This document shows, piece after piece, positions 46,553 to 55,386 of a stretch of 64,000 nt of DNA; the stretch's first letter is position 1, and each line of letters opens with the position of its first letter. The DNA is from Agarophyton chilense (lineage: Eukaryota > Rhodophyta > Florideophyceae > Gracilariales > Gracilariaceae). Made by a program: the position numbers and the translations under genes. The stretch lies in NCBI GenBank assembly GCA_030374765.1, contig JARGXX010000102.1, positions 1-64,000 on the forward strand, written 5' to 3'. The notes below the pieces were generated by a model. It ran no database searches. It was not told the origin of the DNA and was given only the letters and a program-made list of their open reading frames with translations.

Positions 46553-46824
46553 TCTTAGAAAGTCGGCCGGTTGAAAACAAGACGATGTGAGTTGAAGACT
46601 TCTGTTCTGAGTGAGGCAGAACAGAAGTTCTCTCTTTATAGGCAATAATGATACCAACGAGAGAGCAACTGTTCTTTGATGCTCTCGTGCTGCAAATGTA
46701 AATTCAACGATGCTCTCTGATGCTCTCGTGCTGCAAATGTAAATTCAACAATGCTCTCGTGATGCAAATGAAAATAAAATACAAATGCAAATATACAGGC
46801 ATTATAAGTGCGTAGTCACTGAGA
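46553..46824 (-). repeat. Copia-2 5' LTR
   Basis: 272 bp, longer than the 3' LTR because a GATGCTCTCGTG-containing stretch is iterated once more. Confidence 0.8.
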
Positions 46825-46953
46825 AATAGGAGTAATGGCATCTATAAAAGCAACAGAAATCGATAACAACCATTTTTGGAAGTATTCGAGGATGTCCAAA
46901 TTCAATACAACGACGCTTATATTTTCTACACGAGGGCCTTTTGAAACACATGT

Positions 46954-47559
46954 CCTGACACCGCTCAAAGAGAAAAAAAAACTTCTCATAGAATAACTCT
47001 TGTATATCACCCCGCTTCTTGAGATACACTCTAGCCTAGTTGCGTTCGTTGCAATATTCATATATGATCACGTAGAACAGATACAAGATCAACCACATAT
47101 TGCAAAAGACGTTCACATAGTGTCATGAGAACCCATTGAACCTGAAATGTTCATCGGAAGGTGCAGAGTGCATGCGGCTTGTATTTCGTGAGAATAATCT
47201 TTCTCATATGGAATACAGTGATGGCTACTTCGCGGCATTCGTGGAAAGTTGCATTTCTACAAGAGGTGTTTTGTTCACAAAAACTGGAAAGGGATGCAAA
47301 CACAAGTAACGGGATGTGAAGAAATAAGGAAAAGAAGAGTGAGTTGGAGGTATACAAGGGCGGATGACGAGGGGCGCGAGTAACGGACGGGGAAAGGGGG
47401 TGAACACGAAAACAGTTTTTTTTCTTTACGTTTTGGTGATGGGAGATTGAAAAAGGAAGGCACTGGGGTAGTTGGGAAGAAGGTTAATGTACCCTTTTTG
47501 CAGACCCAAATAAAAGGAAGGTTGGAAAGGGAGAAAGGTAAGAAAGAGCGAGAAGCAAA
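46954..47559. other. Spacer left of 5S-A, unit 3
   Basis: Matches 14483-15087 almost exactly. No gene seen. Confidence 0.5.
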
Positions 47560-47679
47560 ACATTCGGCACTGGGGATTCCAGACCGATCCCTCATGTCAG
47601 TACTAGCCCAGCTCGGAGTCACTTAGCTTCGCAGTTCGGGATGGGATGCGGCGCATGTCAACTCGATGTGGCCGAATGT
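47560..47679 (-). rRNA. 5S ribosomal RNA, variant A, unit 3
   Basis: By eye identical to the unit 2 copy over 120 nt, including the 9-bp helix I and the TTTT downstream. A hairpin at 47688-47704 precedes it. Confidence 0.88.
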
Positions 47680-47687
47680 GGCAATCA

Positions 47688-47704
47688 GTGCTACGCCGTA
47701 GCAC
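47688..47704 (-). promoter_or_regulatory. Hairpin upstream of 5S-A, unit 3
   Basis: GTGCTAC-GCC-GTAGCAC, identical to units 2 and 4. Confidence 0.4.
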
Positions 47705-48854
47705 CTCATTCCACACGCAACAAAAACAGCTGCTCCCCCCTGCCGCCCACGCCTGAGCAAAATGATGCCTCAAACACCCCAAGTGCGCTCCCTGTCTCAT
47801 CACCACATTTGTCGCCTCCATCTCGGCGCTAGTGCGTCGTCCTTTTTGGCAACTGCACATTGTCCCCAAACAAGCAGCTAATCCATCATCTTTCAGCGCA
47901 AGTACTGCAAAGAGGACAGTGCAGCACATCAATCCGTTGAGAATACTTGGATCTTCTCCCACAAGCTTCTCCTCTCCCATGTGTGCCTGGAAACATACTT
48001 GATCACTCTTGCATTCTTGCAGTGCAGAAATGCCGAGTGCAGAAATGCCGACCAAAGCTTGAATTGAAGTACCATGGGGATGCCGCTCTCCCCGACGATG
48101 TGCGCGACACTTTTCGAGTGCTGCCCACTTCAGTGTCGAGTGCTCCCCACTTCGGTGGTGCGTCAGAAGCAAATCGTACCGTTGAGCCATGGTTCCATCT
48201 GAAATGTAGAAAACATGAACTGCGGGTGCTTCAAATTTGCTGCTTCAAACATCTCCGTCCTCCTGACACCTTCGTACCGCAGGCTCTACCCACGTCCTAC
48301 GACCCTTGCCGGGGGCTACGGTTGCCGCCGATGTTTTTGTTGGGTGCGCTGTCCACATTTCATTGGCTGGCTTACCTTCGTGCGTAAGCCCCGTTCTCCA
48401 CCAATCGCTGCAAACCAATTGCTTCTTGTCGTTGTTCCCCTCCTCTTTATCCAAGCTCTCGCATTCGGCAAGTCTTTCTACTTGTCTTCAAGCACATTCA
48501 CATTCAACCCGCGCAGTAACATTGGAGCTTAACGCTGCGGGTGATGTGAATGACGCGATGCAGTCGGGCAGCCCAGGCTTAGATTTTGCAAACCCCTCTG
48601 AGCATCTGTCACGGCTGCTGGCGTGCTGATTTGCAGAGCGCCGAAATCGCTTACGAGGCCAAGCAAACACGCCTCGGGTGAGACTCTCCGGATTTGTCTA
48701 CGCCTTCCATCGCTTGGCGAAGCGATCAATTGTTGACGCACTGACTCTCGAAGACGTCGCCCAAACGCTACATGTCGCGGAGTGCGAACCCCATTGGAAC
48801 TCAATCGGCGCGATTGGCGGCGTCTGACAATGTGAGGAAGGACGGGAGGATTTG
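47705..48854. other. Spacer right of 5S-A, unit 3
   Basis: Matches 15233-16421. No believable gene. It differs by fewer 15-bp repeats and by small indels of 3 and 6 bp. Confidence 0.5.
48022..48051 (+). repeat. 15-bp tandem repeat, 2 units
   Basis: Two copies of GTGCAGAAATGCCGA, against four in unit 2. Confidence 0.95.
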
Positions 48855-49259
48855 TCATACCAGCCGGTCTACGGATGCTTTTGTCCGAAGTAGGCAAGTT
48901 TCGACGTGATCGGACATTTCTGCGTCTGTTTCTCTGTGTGGGTTGGGTTTCAGCCCTCTCGGGCACCTCTGGCCTGTAAAAGCCAAACACATCGTGGGAC
49001 GCCAGAAACATCTTTCAAGTGCAGAACAGATCGGGGGGCTGGAAAGGAAAGCGCACCAGTCGAACACAACCACTGTAGGGCAGGCGGTAGTCGGGTGGTG
49101 CAGCCAATCAAGTACACACAATTTGAAATCTGGTAGCGTGAAGATAGCCGAAAGCACAACTGCAAACGCCAAGCAGCAAAGAAAAGCAGCAGCCGGGACA
49201 ACCCAAAAAGCAATGAACAGAACAGCGACACCGCAAACACGATACACAAAAGCGGTCAC
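48855..49259 (-). CDS. 134-codon hydrophobic ORF, unit 3 (doubtful)
   Basis: Same frame as 16422-16826 with about six replacements (for example V to A, S to F, L to P). This is weak support for coding. Confidence 0.22.
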   Translation of the reverse strand: MTAFVYRVCGVAVLFIAFWVVPAAAFLCCLAFAVVLSAIFTLPDFKLCVLDWLHHPTTACPTVVVFDWCAFLSSPPICSALERCFWRPTMCLAFTGQRCPRGLKPNPHRETDAEMSDHVETCLLRTKASVDRLV

Positions 49260-49392
49260 GCGCAGCGTAACGAAGGCGGAGGGATGTTGAATACGAGCGA
49301 GGCAAATTGGAGAAGCTGAGAGAGAAGGAGGAGAGGAGAGAGCGGATGGGGTGAGATGGGGGAGACAACGGAGGAAAGCGCTCTGTGCGCAG

Positions 49393-49400
49393 TATAAATA
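49393..49400 (+). promoter_or_regulatory. TATA-like box, unit 3
   Basis: TATAAATA, 107 bp before the small ORF start at 49500, as in unit 2. Confidence 0.45.
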
Positions 49401-49499
49401 GGTAACGAAACGTTGGGTTGGGGGAGACGTGGGCCTCAGAGAGCGGCGAGGAGCGTATTACGTGTCGCAAGTGCTCCGTGGTGTGCGAGGACGACGAGT

Positions 49500-49739
49500 A
49501 TGGAGAGTGAAGTGTCAGGATGTGCGTCATTTAAATGTTCATTACACACCTCCCCGATGTGTAAAAAGCGCTGCAAATTGTCGTGGCTAATCGTTGCGAA
49601 AGTTGGCTATGGATGTTCGGAGATCGCAAAGCAAGAGAGGGCTTCGAGAACGAGTGATTTCAAATCGCCCATGTTTCTTTCTATAGTGAACCGGGGCATC
49701 GGTTCACAACAGTTTCACAAGCACTTGCTTCAAGCATGA
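49500..49739 (+). CDS. Small Cys-rich ORF, 79 codons, unit 3 (doubtful)
   Basis: Same start as in unit 2. An indel near codon 57 (CCCATG in place of AG) shifts the frame, which stays open 19 codons longer. The changed end argues against a conserved product. Confidence 0.22.
   Translation: MESEVSGCASFKCSLHTSPMCKKRCKLSWLIVAKVGYGCSEIAKQERASRTSDFKSPMFLSIVNRGIGSQQFHKHLLQA
49686..49707 (+). other. Hairpin upstream of 5S-B, unit 3
   Basis: GTGAACCG-GGGCAT-CGGTTCAC, unchanged from unit 2. Confidence 0.5.
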
Positions 49740-49964
49740 TCACACAGCATAATGCGACATGTTACGCGCTCCGATCGGCTTCAATACAAGATTGCATCTG
49801 CACATGATGAGACTGTCTGTTGGGAGGATGTTTCTGCTTTCCCGTGGGTGCCGATGGCAGGCACGAAGTCGGACAGTATTACGCTGTTGATATTGGCTGG
49901 CGCACGGGTGCTCTGCCATCATTTGCCACAGTGCTCAAATCGTTGCATCACACACGCCGCCCTC

Positions 49965-50084
49965 ACACTCGGCCACATCGAGCTGACATGTGCCGCATCC
50001 CATCCCGAACTGCGAAGCTAAATCTCTCTGAGCTGGGCTAGTACATACATGAGGGATCCGTCTGGAACCCCTAGTGCTGAGTGT
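49965..50084 (+). rRNA. 5S ribosomal RNA, variant B, unit 3
   Basis: As the unit 2 copy but with GGAACCCCTAG near the 3' end. This restores more of the CTGGG stem and resembles red-algal 5S (GAACCCC, from memory). Helix II is still weakened. A T7 run follows. Confidence 0.8.
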
Positions 50085-50090
50085 TTTTTT
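50084..50090 (+). terminator. Poly-T terminator of 5S-B, unit 3
   Basis: Seven T residues at the 5S-B 3' end. Confidence 0.8.
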
Positions 50091-50186
50091 GTTTCTTGCT
50101 CCCTCCAACTATGTTGCTCCTGCGACGTAGCCACGCTGTGTGTCAATGACACGCTCTATGCGCTGTTGCGTTATATCTTTTTCATC

Positions 50187-50567
50187 ATGTCGCTCACTGC
50201 GCGTTATGCGCATACTACACCTTCGTGGGCAAACAACAGGTACACTACAAGGAACTTGAGCGTCTTGAATAGGGTGGCGCGCCCTGCGATGGATGTCAGC
50301 AACCGAAACGGTACGCTTTGGCCCATAGCTTCTGGGGCGCACACGTCGTGCGTGGAAGCAATTACGGCCGCGTTCGGCTGTTCGAATCGCTTTGCTTTGC
50401 AGATCCCACAAAGAAAGAGGTGGACCGAACAATGTCTTGTTTTTGGTGAGCGCTTGAGCAATTATCTGTTGGTTGGTGCGTTCCAGTTGTACATGCCAAG
50501 GTACGACACCAACCAGGGCGAGAACGAAGGTCTGCCTATGGAGGCGCTGGCGGGAACACTGTGGTAG
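50187..50567 (+). CDS. 126-codon ORF, unit 3 (doubtful)
   Basis: Open copy of the ORF at 17750-18130. No recognised domain. It carries P in NGTLWPIAS and L in FQLYMP, where unit 2 has L and V. Confidence 0.25.
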   Translation: MSLTARYAHTTPSWANNRYTTRNLSVLNRVARPAMDVSNRNGTLWPIASGAHTSCVEAITAAFGCSNRFALQIPQRKRWTEQCLVFGERLSNYLLVGAFQLYMPRYDTNQGENEGLPMEALAGTLW

Positions 50568-51584
50568 GGCTGGCTTCCCCTAACATGAACTAGGCACCGT
50601 AGTTGGCGCGACGGCAAACATCTGACCCAGCCTGAAAAACTCGACCATGAGCAAACCTAAACACTAAATTCGAAACCAAAGAGATCACAAGCCTGACGGC
50701 GCTGGCTGAGTGTCTGACCTCTTCCGCTTGCGCTGCGAAGGTGCGAAGGTGCGAAGGGCAAGGCCTAACCCTCCTTTGCAGTTGTGCAAAAAATCACACG
50801 CAGTCTTACACAATGAGCTCGCCCAGCGCGAGCTCGCAGAACGCAGCGTGTCTCTCACGTTGCATCTCACGTCGCATCTCACGTCGCATCTCACGCCGCA
50901 TCTCACGCCGCATCTCACGCCGCATCTCACGCCGCATCTCACGTCGCATCTCACGTGTGTCTCTTGCGTGTTTGCAGCTCGCGACACCTGCTTGTTTCTG
51001 GAAAATGAAGGTGACGTTTGACTCCCTGGAGCCCCAAACATGGGAGTAAGGGTTGCACAGAGGCGTTCGATTCCGGTGGAGGAAGCTGTCCATTGATTGG
51101 CAGCGACAGCATTCATGCTCCGGGAGGCGATGGACAGCCCCCAACAGCTCGCGATTCCTGTTTCCGAAACAAGAGTGCGACAGTACGCAACCACTCGGCG
51201 GATGCAGCCGACTCAGCAGCGTTGCTGCTGAAAGAGCACTTTTCTCTGCTTTTGAAGCACTGAAGCTCGTCAGACCTGACAGCTCATGGTGGAGTGCAGG
51301 CCCGTCTGGAGCATGACTCTCGCTCATGTGAATTGCGTGTATGCGGGGTGCGCAACAGTTTTCTTGCAGCTGGAGAAAGCCGACAGCCTATTCTCACGCG
51401 TGGATCAACATCAAGCTAGAGTTTCCGAAAAGAGCACCAACCATTTTCTTGCAGGTCGTGAGAATGACAGATCGGCATGCATCACGGAGAGCAGTATACG
51501 GGAGAGTGCGCCTGACACTCGAATTCGACACGCACCAACGAGCATCTGCAGCTCGGCATTATCCAAACGGCGCCCGTGCTCTGG
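50568..51584. other. Spacer before the pseudokinase promoter, unit 3
   Basis: Matches 403-1419. No convincing gene. Confidence 0.6.
50863..50958 (+). repeat. 12-bp minisatellite, 8 units
   Basis: CATCTCACGYCG repeated eight times, the same count and order as unit 1. Confidence 0.95.
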
Positions 51585-51592
51585 TATAAATA
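51585..51592 (+). promoter_or_regulatory. TATA box of pseudokinase gene, unit 3
   Basis: TATAAATA, 233 bp before the ATG at 51818. Confidence 0.6.
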
Positions 51593-51817
51593 TGCTGCTC
51601 AGACGTACAAGATCGCTGCTCACATCTTCTGGTCGCCCTTTCGGTTTGCACCCTCTCCATCACTGTTTACTACTTATCCACGTACTTGCTGCAACCATTG
51701 TGTCCTCCCTGTGCGAAACAAACTTATTTGTGCTTCCTTCGCATCTCTCCCGGCTTCTGTTGTACTGGTCTTGTCCATTCTCACGGTAACCACAGCAACA
51801 CATCAAGCTCGATCAAT

Positions 51818-53251
51818 ATGGTTGTTCCAGTGTTCGTCAAAAACCACAAAATTTACGACTGCCATGGATGGATTCGAGTCCGCCATGCATTGTTATCGCA
51901 TCGGAAATCGTGGTACATGAAACTGTTGGGCTCTACGCTCACTCTGCATGACTGCATAGACAAGTCTGTGGAGCTGGAGTACTCGGTGACCTCTTGCAAG
52001 ATCATGGGTCATCTTGGGGGCAAGTCGTTTACCGTCAAGTTTTCGAGTGGCGCTGCACTTCGTATTTACTGCGACTCAAAACCAAAGGCTGGTAGATGGA
52101 AGAGAGCCCTGCGGCGAGCTTCAGCGCTTGAATTCGAATACGAGTTTGTGTTGGGGAACGAAATCGAGCAAGACGGCAAAAGCTCGGTTTTCAACGCCGT
52201 TCACCGGGACAACAAAACCAAACACGCGGTGCAACGGATCTCCAAGGACCCTCTCCTCCGGAACTACGCGGAACAAAACCGCTTCCTGGGCCGACAAATC
52301 TACGCCCTGCGAACACTGCGCCACCCCAATATTCTGTCGGCGTCTCACATCTTCAACGAAGACGAACACGCCTACCTGGTTACCGCGCCGGTGAACGGAG
52401 ACAGGCTTCGGGACGTGATCGCGCAAAATGGTGGGAACCTTCCTGAGGCAGCCGTTCGGCACGTTGCCAAGCAGCTTATTCCGGCTGTTGAGTATCTTCA
52501 CCAGCGCGGTTTCGTTCATCGAAACATTACGACGGACACAATCTGGTGCGACCACTCTGATCAAATGAAGCCCAAAGTAGTGTTATCCAACTTTGATTTG
52601 GTGCATTTCGTGGACGACGAGGAGGATCAGCGAATGCGCGACAGCGCGGGTGATGCTCGTTATCACGCGCCAGAGATTGTGCAAGGGCAGGCATGTAACG
52701 CCGCAGTGGACATGTTCTCGGTGGGTGTCTGTTTGTACCGCATGCTCAGCGGATCGTTTCCGTTTGCAATCGACCCGCATCGAAGGCACATAACCGTGGA
52801 GAACAGAAGGAACGGGCCTGCTTTCAGAGAAGAGTGCTGGAAGGACATCTCAACGGAAGCCAGGTCTTTCTTGAGTTCGCTTTTGGAGCGCTCTTGGGTG
52901 AATCGTGTGTCAGCAAGCGATGCAATCTACCACGACTGGTTTTCAGTTGAGCTACCAAATGATGTGCCGCCCGCTACAGCTTTCTCAAGCGATGGCGCCA
53001 AGGAAGCAGACACCCAGCGTACGGCTGTTTCTTCATTGTGCGGCGACAAGGTGCAGAAGATTGCGAGTATCGAAAAGCTCGCTGAAGAGAATGGTGTAAC
53101 GCTCTCTCCATTTCTGCTGCGGTTCTTAAGCCCGATCTCGAGCGAGGTACCAATAAGTGAGAGGTCCCCTGTGGATGTGTTTGCGAGCAGTTTGAGGCAA
53201 TACATGGGCAGCGCTAGCTTGTCTAGTAAATGCCGTCAGATAGAGAAATAG
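51818..53251 (+). CDS. PH-domain pseudokinase, unit 3 copy
   Basis: Full-length 477 residues. It differs from unit 1 by two replacements (K250M next to the NFD motif, Y293C in the C-lobe) and two silent changes in codons H229 and N236. The PH domain and all degenerate catalytic motifs are unchanged. The downstream flank is shortened by a deletion at about 53346. Confidence 0.85.
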   Translation: MVVPVFVKNHKIYDCHGWIRVRHALLSHRKSWYMKLLGSTLTLHDCIDKSVELEYSVTSCKIMGHLGGKSFTVKFSSGAALRIYCDSKPKAGRWKRALRRASALEFEYEFVLGNEIEQDGKSSVFNAVHRDNKTKHAVQRISKDPLLRNYAEQNRFLGRQIYALRTLRHPNILSASHIFNEDEHAYLVTAPVNGDRLRDVIAQNGGNLPEAAVRHVAKQLIPAVEYLHQRGFVHRNITTDTIWCDHSDQMKPKVVLSNFDLVHFVDDEEDQRMRDSAGDARYHAPEIVQGQACNAAVDMFSVGVCLYRMLSGSFPFAIDPHRRHITVENRRNGPAFREECWKDISTEARSFLSSLLERSWVNRVSASDAIYHDWFSVELPNDVPPATAFSSDGAKEADTQRTAVSSLCGDKVQKIASIEKLAEENGVTLSPFLLRFLSPISSEVPISERSPVDVFASSLRQYMGSASLSSKCRQIEK

Positions 53252-53346
53252 ATCACGTACACTCCACTCCGTAAGTAGATTAGATACAAAAAAGATCCCA
53301 TTCAACTGGGAAAAAAAGTATCTGGATATCACAAAGCTTTGAGAGC

Positions 53347-53414
53347 GTAGAACTAGTATTTGAATGTTTACACTTGGTTCGAACATTCTCTCGCGGGTAT
53401 TTGTTCAATTACCA
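53347..53414 (-). mobile_element. Partial Gypsy-B LTR at a deletion junction, unit 3
   Basis: Sequence downstream of the pseudokinase (matching up to about 3180 in unit 1) is joined directly to the middle of the Gypsy-B LTR. Only the last 68 bp or so (plus orientation) remain. Confidence 0.75.
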
Positions 53415-53969
53415 ATACTAAAGGTTGCCATGAAATATTTCTAATACAATGACATATGTATAGAGTTGAACTTGGCGTACGGCGCACACCCACGAGCCTA
53501 AGTAGTGTTTGGCATCATCAAAATTGATTTTACACTCTTATTTGACATCCATCTTTTGATAATAGGGTCTTTAACTTCAGAAGGCATCAAAATTGCTTAA
53601 GGCGAAATCTGGTGCGAAATAAGTTACTTTGAATAATGATTTCGCTATGGAATCCTTTCGTTCATCTCACACTCTACCACAGAACCAGAGGAAATATTCA
53701 ATAGGTCAAGCAGCCTTTATCTGCAGAGCAGAAAAGAAGCACCACAATACTTTGGTCTACTTGGGTCACTTAATTTTCCTTTTTCCTTCTTAAAGAAGCG
53801 TTCCACTCTTTTTGCGAACGTGTTTGTGTCGAAAGTATTTATCTGAAAGTGATAGCATCGGTCTCGTATCAAAACTTGTGCACTATAAGTTTTGTATTAA
53901 AGAACAATTTTTATATCTCAGCTCTCTGATTTGGATGTCTCACTTATTATTCAAGTGATCTTGAGCTAT
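53415..53969. other. Conserved spacer, unit 3
   Basis: Matches 8067-8621 of unit 1. No gene seen. Confidence 0.5.
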
Positions 53970-54342
53970 GTTATGGAATGCTAGTGCTGGAATGCGATGC
54001 ATTTATCTAATACAACTGTAGGAGTCATGTTCAAAAGTAGATTGTTGCATTAGCGATGCATAACTTGAATGCAGTCAGTTAATGAAAGCCTCACAGTGAT
54101 TGTTGGGTTGCGTTAGCTGATTTACTGCGTCGGAGAGGTTCATTGCGTGTAACAGTTGCGTGGCAGTTGTATTAGGTGGAACGTATCCAGAGTGCTAGAA
54201 AAGCCCGAAACACTTGCCTATCAGCATTGATGTTCCGGCAAGCACAAGCAATCATCCGCATAAAGACTAGAAACTAGAACAACAAAGTGTGCTTCACGTT
54301 TAAGTATCTAAATCCGCCCCCCTCTGTTATATATATATATAT
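53970..54342. mobile_element. Insertion of about 373 bp, possible solo LTR
   Basis: Absent at the matching place in units 1 and 2 (GAGCTATATACAATATAAG). It starts (T)GTTATGGAATGC and ends CCCCCTCTGTTA followed by a TA microsatellite. The TGTTA...TGTTA ends suggest an LTR, but target duplication cannot be read because of the TA run. No coding capacity. Confidence 0.4.
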
Positions 54343-55014
54343 ATACAATATAGGTTTTCTATCCATATAAAACTGCTGACATATGTATCAACAACACTAA
54401 GAGCATAAAAATAGAAATAAAACATGCAACTAACGCAACTCTTCAACATATTACATCATCAGTAGCGAAGGATCAAGTAGCCTCTGTTTTTCTTACTGCA
54501 CGGACCTTGGGCAACCAACAGCTCACTTCGATACTATGCTATGAATAGACGATCGTTCCCGTACAAAATCCAATAAAGTCTCGCATAGAACGAGCTTGTA
54601 TATATCAACCCTACAATAGGTTCCAATCTTGTGGTTTACTGAGATCGATACGCCATCCGACGCACAGCTCATTTCTTTTGAAACTGGGTGGAACCACGCT
54701 TTCTAGTGGTAGAAGCGCATTTGGGTTGAGGTTGGCGGTTGCTAACACAACATGCTCCTGTGCAAGTCCTTTTCAGCTGAGATACGAACTCCCTATGCCC
54801 TTGCCGCTTCAGAGTCAAACTATGACAATGTTTCGAAGCGTGAAGTGGTACTAGCTCCCCAAACCTTTCAATAGTTTTTATTGAGTTCTGAATAGGAGTA
54901 ATGGCATCTATAATAGCAACAGAAATCGATAACAAACATTTTTGGAAATATTCGAGGATATCCAAATTCAATACAACGACGCTTTTATTTTCTACACGAG
55001 GAACTTTTGAAACA
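54343..55014. other. Conserved spacer before Copia-1, unit 3
   Basis: Nearly identical to 8623-9294. Short open frames without recognisable domains. Confidence 0.5.
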
Positions 55015-55019
55015 CATGT

Positions 55020-55386
55020 TATGAGAACGATCATTGATGTAAGTCGATCGTTTACAAATACGCCCGCTCAATGCTTTGTATTTGAATACTTAATTGTCGT
55101 TGCTATGAGTATGAGAACGATCATTGATGGAAGTCGATCGTCTACAAATACGCCCGCTCAATGCTTTGTATTTGAACACTTAATTGTCGTTGCTATGAGT
55201 CATCATTCGTACCACATGGCAACCTCTTATATCATGTATTACGCCCGTTAATTATGTTGTAATGTACTCTATTTATACATCTATGTACCTCATGTTTGTA
55301 AACATCTGCGACCGCGGCGCCGCTATTGTGTACTCTGTCCTACACTGTGTGTACCTAGTTCTACACCGCAAGTCTAATCATTCTTA
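55020..55386 (+). repeat. Copia-1 5' LTR, unit 3
   Basis: Carries the same 90-bp leading duplication (55020-55109) as the unit 1 copy. Confidence 0.9.

Larger units (their letters stand above)
42068..46824 (-). mobile_element. Copia-2 (Ty1/copia), minus strand
   Basis: LTRs are at 46553-46824 (5') and 42068-42298 (3'). Between them in minus-strand order are gag (about 46470-45900), a CX2CX4HX4C zinc knuckle, a DSGS protease (about 45600), integrase (about 45000-44100), reverse transcriptase with YVDD (about 43700-43100) and RNase H (about 42850-42400). Flanks AGTAG (42063-42067) and AATAG (46825-46829) are probably a diverged 5-bp target duplication. Units 1 and 3 have the empty site (GAGTTCCGAATAGG or GAGTTCTGAATAGG). 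Nearly whole, with about three breaks. The LTRs differ at roughly ten sites plus an indel of about 40 bp. Confidence 0.9.
14478..46948. repeat. Composite array unit 2
   Basis: This is the only unit with both 5S genes, the pseudokinase and the gypsy cluster. The host part runs from 14478 to about 20830 and resumes at 41012-42067 and 46825-46948. The remaining 26 kb is retrotransposon material. Confidence 0.85.
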
